Assembly (NCBI GenBank): GCA_009692585.1
Contig: SHYX01000086.1
Coordinates: forward strand, 1-10,121
Direction of reading: 5' to 3'
DNA length: 10,121 bases
Source of the DNA: Myxococcales bacterium
Lineage (GTDB): Bacteria; Myxococcota; UBA796; SXON01
Shown here piece after piece: positions 7,027-10,121 of this stretch; the stretch's first letter is position 1; each line of letters starts with the position of its first letter. The position numbers were made by a program, and so were the translations under genes. Under the pieces are notes generated by a model. The model worked only from the letters and a program-made list of their open reading frames with translations, was not told where the DNA came from and searched no databases.

Positions 7027-8418
7027 GTGCCTCTCAGGAAAGCCCTCGTGATCGTGCTCCCCTTCCTCCTCTTCCCCGCGGCATACGCCGAAGACACGGG
7101 CTCGCCCGCCAGCCATGCCGCAGCCGCGTCGGCCACTGCGCCCGGCCCCGTATTGCTGACGGAGACGCTCCCCAACGGCATGCGGGTCAGCATTCTGTCC
7201 GATCCCGACCTCACGGTCGCCGCGACACAGATGTGGGTTCATGTGGGTTCAGCCCACGAGACCGAGTCAGAAGCCGGGTTTGCCCACCTTTTTGAGCACC
7301 TCATGTTCGGGCGGACCTCAACGTACGACAAGGAGAGCTACTCCCGCTACCACAACATGAACGGCGGGGTGGAGAACGCCTACACCTCCTTCGACAACAC
7401 GGTGTTCATCTCGGCGATCGCCCTACAGTTCCACGATCAGGTCCTTGTCTACGAGGCGGACCGGCTCCGCAACCTCGTCATCGCCGAGGACAACCTGGAG
7501 AACGAGAAGAAAATCGTCACGGAGGAGCTCCGTCTCCGGACCGAGAACGATCCCGCGAGCCGCCTCTTTGGCCCCGGATTCGCAGCGGTGTTCGGGGAGC
7601 ACCCCTATGGGCACATCCCCGTCGGCACCAAAGAGGATATCTCCTCGGCAAACCTCGATCTCGTTAGGAAGTTCTACGACGGCTACTACCAGCCCGGCAA
7701 CATCAACCTCGTCATCGCGGGGCCGGTTGACGGACCTGCTACCCTCGCCCGAGTGCGGGAGCTGTTCGGTCCCCTGGGCGGCGAGCGCCTCGTGCCGCCG
7801 GTGATCCCGCCCCTCACCAACTGGGAGCTCCCGGACGCGGTGCTCCTGCAGGAGGACCTTCCGCCGATCAAGGTCGCAGCCCTCATTTACATGGCGCCCC
7901 CCGAGCGGGACCCGGAATACTGGCCGTACGCCGTGATGACCGAAATGTTGTCAGGCGGAGAGCTTGATCATTTCCGGGAGGAGCTTGTGGGCCGCCGGCA
8001 TAAGGCGCTGGAGGCAGTGACCGCATCCCAGAGCCTCCGGGAGGGCTCTATGATGATTTTTGCCTCGATCAGCCTACCTTTTCGGGTCCGTGGGAGGGTC
8101 TTCAAGCTCCTGTATGATACCCAGACCACCCTCACCACCGGCGACTGGCTCAGCGGGGAGAGCCTGGAGACCACCAAACGCCGAATGCTGCGGACGACCC
8201 TGGAGCGGCGGTATTCGGCTGCGAGCCAGGCCGACGCCATCGGCAGCGCCTATGCGTGGACTGGCGACGAGTCGCTCGCAATGGGCGGCGAAATTGCGTT
8301 GATCAACGCCGTGACCCTGGAGCAGGTGCGCGCCGTCTGGGAGCGGTACATCATCGCTGCCCACCCCGTTGAAGTGTTCGCCCGAAAAGGCCCCGCGAAG
8401 GTAGAGGTGTCGAAATGA
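7027..8418 (+). CDS. Exported M16-family zinc metallopeptidase, catalytic subunit
   Basis: This is a 463-residue protein from GTG at 7027. That start has GTGAGG 8 bases upstream and gives a compact signal peptide (MPLRK, hydrophobic core, AYA cleavage site). An in-frame ATG at 6982 with AGAGGG 3 bases upstream is the alternative and adds 15 residues. The inverted zinc motif HxxEH is present as HLFEH (H87, E90, H91), with the distal ligand Glu at about 166-167 in IVTEELRLR. Further M16B features are the LPNGMRV strand near the N-terminus and GHIPVGTKEDI. The enzyme should cleave peptides or small proteins in the periplasm using zinc, inside a clamshell built with a partner. Its partner is the next gene, joined by an ATGA overlap. 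The length suits one subunit of a two-chain M16B enzyme. The substrate is unknown. Confidence 0.93.
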   Translation: MPLRKALVIVLPFLLFPAAYAEDTGSPASHAAAASATAPGPVLLTETLPNGMRVSILSDPDLTVAATQMWVHVGSAHETESEAGFAHLFEHLMFGRTSTYDKESYSRYHNMNGGVENAYTSFDNTVFISAIALQFHDQVLVYEADRLRNLVIAEDNLENEKKIVTEELRLRTENDPASRLFGPGFAAVFGEHPYGHIPVGTKEDISSANLDLVRKFYDGYYQPGNINLVIAGPVDGPATLARVRELFGPLGGERLVPPVIPPLTNWELPDAVLLQEDLPPIKVAALIYMAPPERDPEYWPYAVMTEMLSGGELDHFREELVGRRHKALEAVTASQSLREGSMMIFASISLPFRVRGRVFKLLYDTQTTLTTGDWLSGESLETTKRRMLRTTLERRYSAASQADAIGSAYAWTGDESLAMGGEIALINAVTLEQVRAVWERYIIAAHPVEVFARKGPAKVEVSK

Positions 8419-9812
8419 GATACGCCCGGCTTGTACCGCTGCTGCTCCTGAGCACCGGCGTCGCGTTTGCCCTCTCCCCCCCGAAGGTCGGACCCGGCGC
8501 CACCTCCCCGGTTGTCGCTGCCCCCACAGCGCCCGAGGCGGCAGCTCCCGTCACCCCAGCGCCCGTCCCGACAGCGCCCGTCACGGCGCGGAGGATGGCC
8601 GTACAGCGCTGGACGCAGACGGATGGAACACAGGTTTTGCTGGTGGAGGACCACCGGATCCCGGAGGTGCAGCTACGTGTGGAAGTGCCGGTCGGGGAGC
8701 ACTCGGATTGGTTCGTCAAGGCACACGCGGAGGAGGCCTGGACCTTCCAGAACCTGGACCCTGAGAACGTGCTCCGCGGACGTACGAACGCCCTGGCAGC
8801 AGACGTAGGTTTCTACAGCGGGGCCACGACCAGCGGCGTGACGGTGGTGGTGCTCAAGCAAGACCTGGAGGCCGCGGTGGTCCTCCTCGGGGACATCTTC
8901 CTCAATCGTTCCTACAACGCCGACGAGCTGAAGCGGGCCGGACAGGGCGAGAGCATCGGCTGGAAAGCGGGCTTGAAGGTTCCGGGCGAGCGTATGAGCC
9001 AGGCCATCGGGCGCCTGCTCTATGCCGACGCTGACCCCCGCCGGCGCGCGACTGAGAAGCCAACGGAGATCGAGCGGAACAGCGAGCGCCTCGCGGCGAC
9101 CCGCGATGAGATGTTGCGGCTCCCCGGGCGTCGTATCGGCGTCGCTGGCGACATCTCCCGCGCCGAGGCCGAGGCCGTGGCCGCGCGCCTGCTTCCCGCC
9201 CCAACCAGCACCACTCCGGACGGTTTTGCCCTGGCGTATCTGGCGTTGAACACCCGCCCGACGACGGCAGTTGAGACGCTCCCGAAGCTCACCCAAGTCT
9301 ACTTCTCCCTCGTGAGAGACGGCATCGTGTTGAGCGACCCCGACTATCCGGCGTTTCGCATCGCAAACCATGTGCTCGGGGGGCACTTCTTCTCCCGGCT
9401 CATGGTTGCGCTCCGCCACGAGGGCGGCGAAACGTACGGGGCTGGCACCCGCGGGGGCGCCTGGACGCAGCCCGGGCCGTACTCGCTCACCGTGTTCACG
9501 CGGGTTGAGAATCGCTCCAGCACCGAGACTAAGCTTCGGGAGGTGCTGGCGACCTTCCGAGGCGGGATCACCGAGACCGAGCGCGCCGAGGCAGTCGGGT
9601 TCTTGGAGGGATCGCAGGTGTTCAATGAGCAGGCGCCGGCGAGCGTCTTGGGCGCGGCAATGGCCGACCTGTCCCGGGGGTTGCCGGTGGGCTTTGACCG
9701 GGCCTCCATGGAGACTGCCGCACGCCTCCCCCTCGACGAGATCAACACGTTCATCAAGCGGTTTTACGACCCCGGGGTGTTCACGCTGGTGACCGTGGAA
9801 CCGCCTCCCTAA
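8415..9812 (+). CDS. Exported M16-family peptidase-like protein, probable non-catalytic subunit
   Basis: This is a 465-residue protein whose ATG overlaps the previous stop (ATGA), indicating translational coupling. A signal peptide (MRYARLVPLLLLSTGVAFA) is followed by a Pro/Ala-rich tether (about 21-58) and then the M16 fold. At the place of the zinc motif it reads HAEEA (104-108): His104 and Glu107 remain, but the second His is Ala, so zinc binding should be lost. The C-terminal part keeps the Arg and Tyr of the substrate-binding motif (R334 and Y341 in LRHEGGETYG), as expected for the partner subunit of a mitochondrial-processing-peptidase-like heterodimer. Together with the upstream gene it should form one active periplasmic protease. 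The gene stops 8 bases before an IS91 transposase fragment, so its original downstream context has been lost. Confidence 0.92.
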   Translation: MRYARLVPLLLLSTGVAFALSPPKVGPGATSPVVAAPTAPEAAAPVTPAPVPTAPVTARRMAVQRWTQTDGTQVLLVEDHRIPEVQLRVEVPVGEHSDWFVKAHAEEAWTFQNLDPENVLRGRTNALAADVGFYSGATTSGVTVVVLKQDLEAAVVLLGDIFLNRSYNADELKRAGQGESIGWKAGLKVPGERMSQAIGRLLYADADPRRRATEKPTEIERNSERLAATRDEMLRLPGRRIGVAGDISRAEAEAVAARLLPAPTSTTPDGFALAYLALNTRPTTAVETLPKLTQVYFSLVRDGIVLSDPDYPAFRIANHVLGGHFFSRLMVALRHEGGETYGAGTRGGAWTQPGPYSLTVFTRVENRSSTETKLREVLATFRGGITETERAEAVGFLEGSQVFNEQAPASVLGAAMADLSRGLPVGFDRASMETAARLPLDEINTFIKRFYDPGVFTLVTVEPPP

Positions 9813-9818
9813 GCACCC

Positions 9819-9977
9819 GCAGTTCGCCCTCCCAGCCCGCTGTGCGTCGTACGATGGGTACAATCTCCACGCCAACGTCGCGCTCTCGGCCAACGACCGG
9901 GCGGGCCTTGAGCGGCTGTGCCGGCACGTCCTCCGCCCCCCGCTGGCCCAGGGCCGGATCGAGCGGATCAGGCGCGC
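9819..9977 (+). pseudogene. IS91-family transposase remnant (right copy)
   Basis: The plus-strand frame gives QFALPARCASYDGYNLHANV, then ALSANDRAGLERLCRHVLRP and PLAQGRIERIRR. This is the same segment as the remnant at 6624-6750 but in the opposite orientation. It starts abruptly a few bases after the M16 stop codon and loses family similarity soon after GRIERI. The frame stays open to the window edge, but the later residues (Pro/Gly/Arg-rich) look non-coding. It is a fragment with no catalytic part. From 9978 to the end I see no firm gene, only a weak hairpin (arms 9999-10006 and 10019-10026). Confidence 0.68.
9821..9947 (+). repeat. Right arm of 127-bp inverted repeat flanking the M16 operon
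   Basis: This is the inverted partner of 6624-6750, with about 5 mismatches over 127 ungapped bases. It begins 9 bases past the stop codon of the second peptidase gene. Confidence 0.88.
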
Positions 9978-10121
9978 ACACACCTTCGGGCCGCTTCCTC
10001 CTCCCCTACCTCTGGTTGGGGGAGGATTGCCCGGTAGGCGGGGACATGGACCCGGCGGCTCGAGATGCCGTCCGTGCTCAGGTGCTGGTCCCAGCGGCCG
10101 ACGCTGTCCCCGCTCGCAGTC

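Noticed and set aside
7225..7252. Tandem-like repeat TGGGTTCATGTGGGTTCA
   Set aside because: It is the normal coding of the WVHVGS strand in the M16 peptidase and does not extend further.
8673..9983. Minus-strand open frame of 436 codons
   Set aside because: It is antisense to the second M16 gene, which has a signal peptide, family motifs and a coupled start.
9999..10026. Hairpin as a terminator for the M16 operon
   Set aside because: The 8-bp stem has a 12-base loop and no following T-run, and lies almost 190 bases beyond the stop codon, past the IS91 remnant.

Overview
The window is about 10.1 kb of high-GC bacterial DNA. It suggests a myxobacterium or relative (Myxococcota). The clues are a Hanks-type Ser/Thr kinase fused to an FGE-sulfatase (SUMF1-like) domain, secreted FGE-domain proteins with a Cys-rich module around a GHCCWAGQVWSN motif, a paired M16 peptidase operon, and many insertion-sequence remnants. 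The taxonomic call is inference; no rRNA or other marker gene is present.

Layout. (1) Positions 1-1229, minus strand: a DDE (rve/integrase-core, IS481-like) transposase that runs off the left edge, with a candidate element end at 1268-1286. (2) 1344-1486: left arm of a 143-bp inverted repeat. (3) 1524-5877, minus strand: a tightly coupled three-gene operon. In transcription order it holds a membrane Ser/Thr kinase with a C-terminal FGE-like domain, a secreted Cys-rich FGE-like protein, and a second such protein broken by one in-frame TAA. Both junctions are 4-base stop/start overlaps (GTGA, then ATGA). (4) 5937-6345, plus strand: a decayed open frame with two in-frame TGA codons, divergent from the kinase. 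(5) 6346-6488: right arm of the 143-bp inverted repeat. (6) 6524-6967, minus strand: remnant of an IS91-family transposase. (7) 7027-9812, plus strand: two overlapping M16 peptidase genes, the first with an intact zinc site and the second with a degenerate one. (8) 9819-9977, plus strand: a second IS91-family remnant, inverted relative to the first and sharing a 127-bp near-identical block with it.

The plan is therefore two neighbouring cargo modules, each framed by its own inverted repeat, in a region full of transposase debris. The kinase module would place three FGE-like folds on the outer side of the cytoplasmic membrane: one tethered to a cytoplasmic kinase and two exported. This could be a sensing or assembly system, but that is inference. 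The M16 pair looks like a periplasmic heterodimeric processing protease with one catalytic and one non-catalytic subunit. I see no CRISPR array, tRNA, rRNA or reverse transcriptase.
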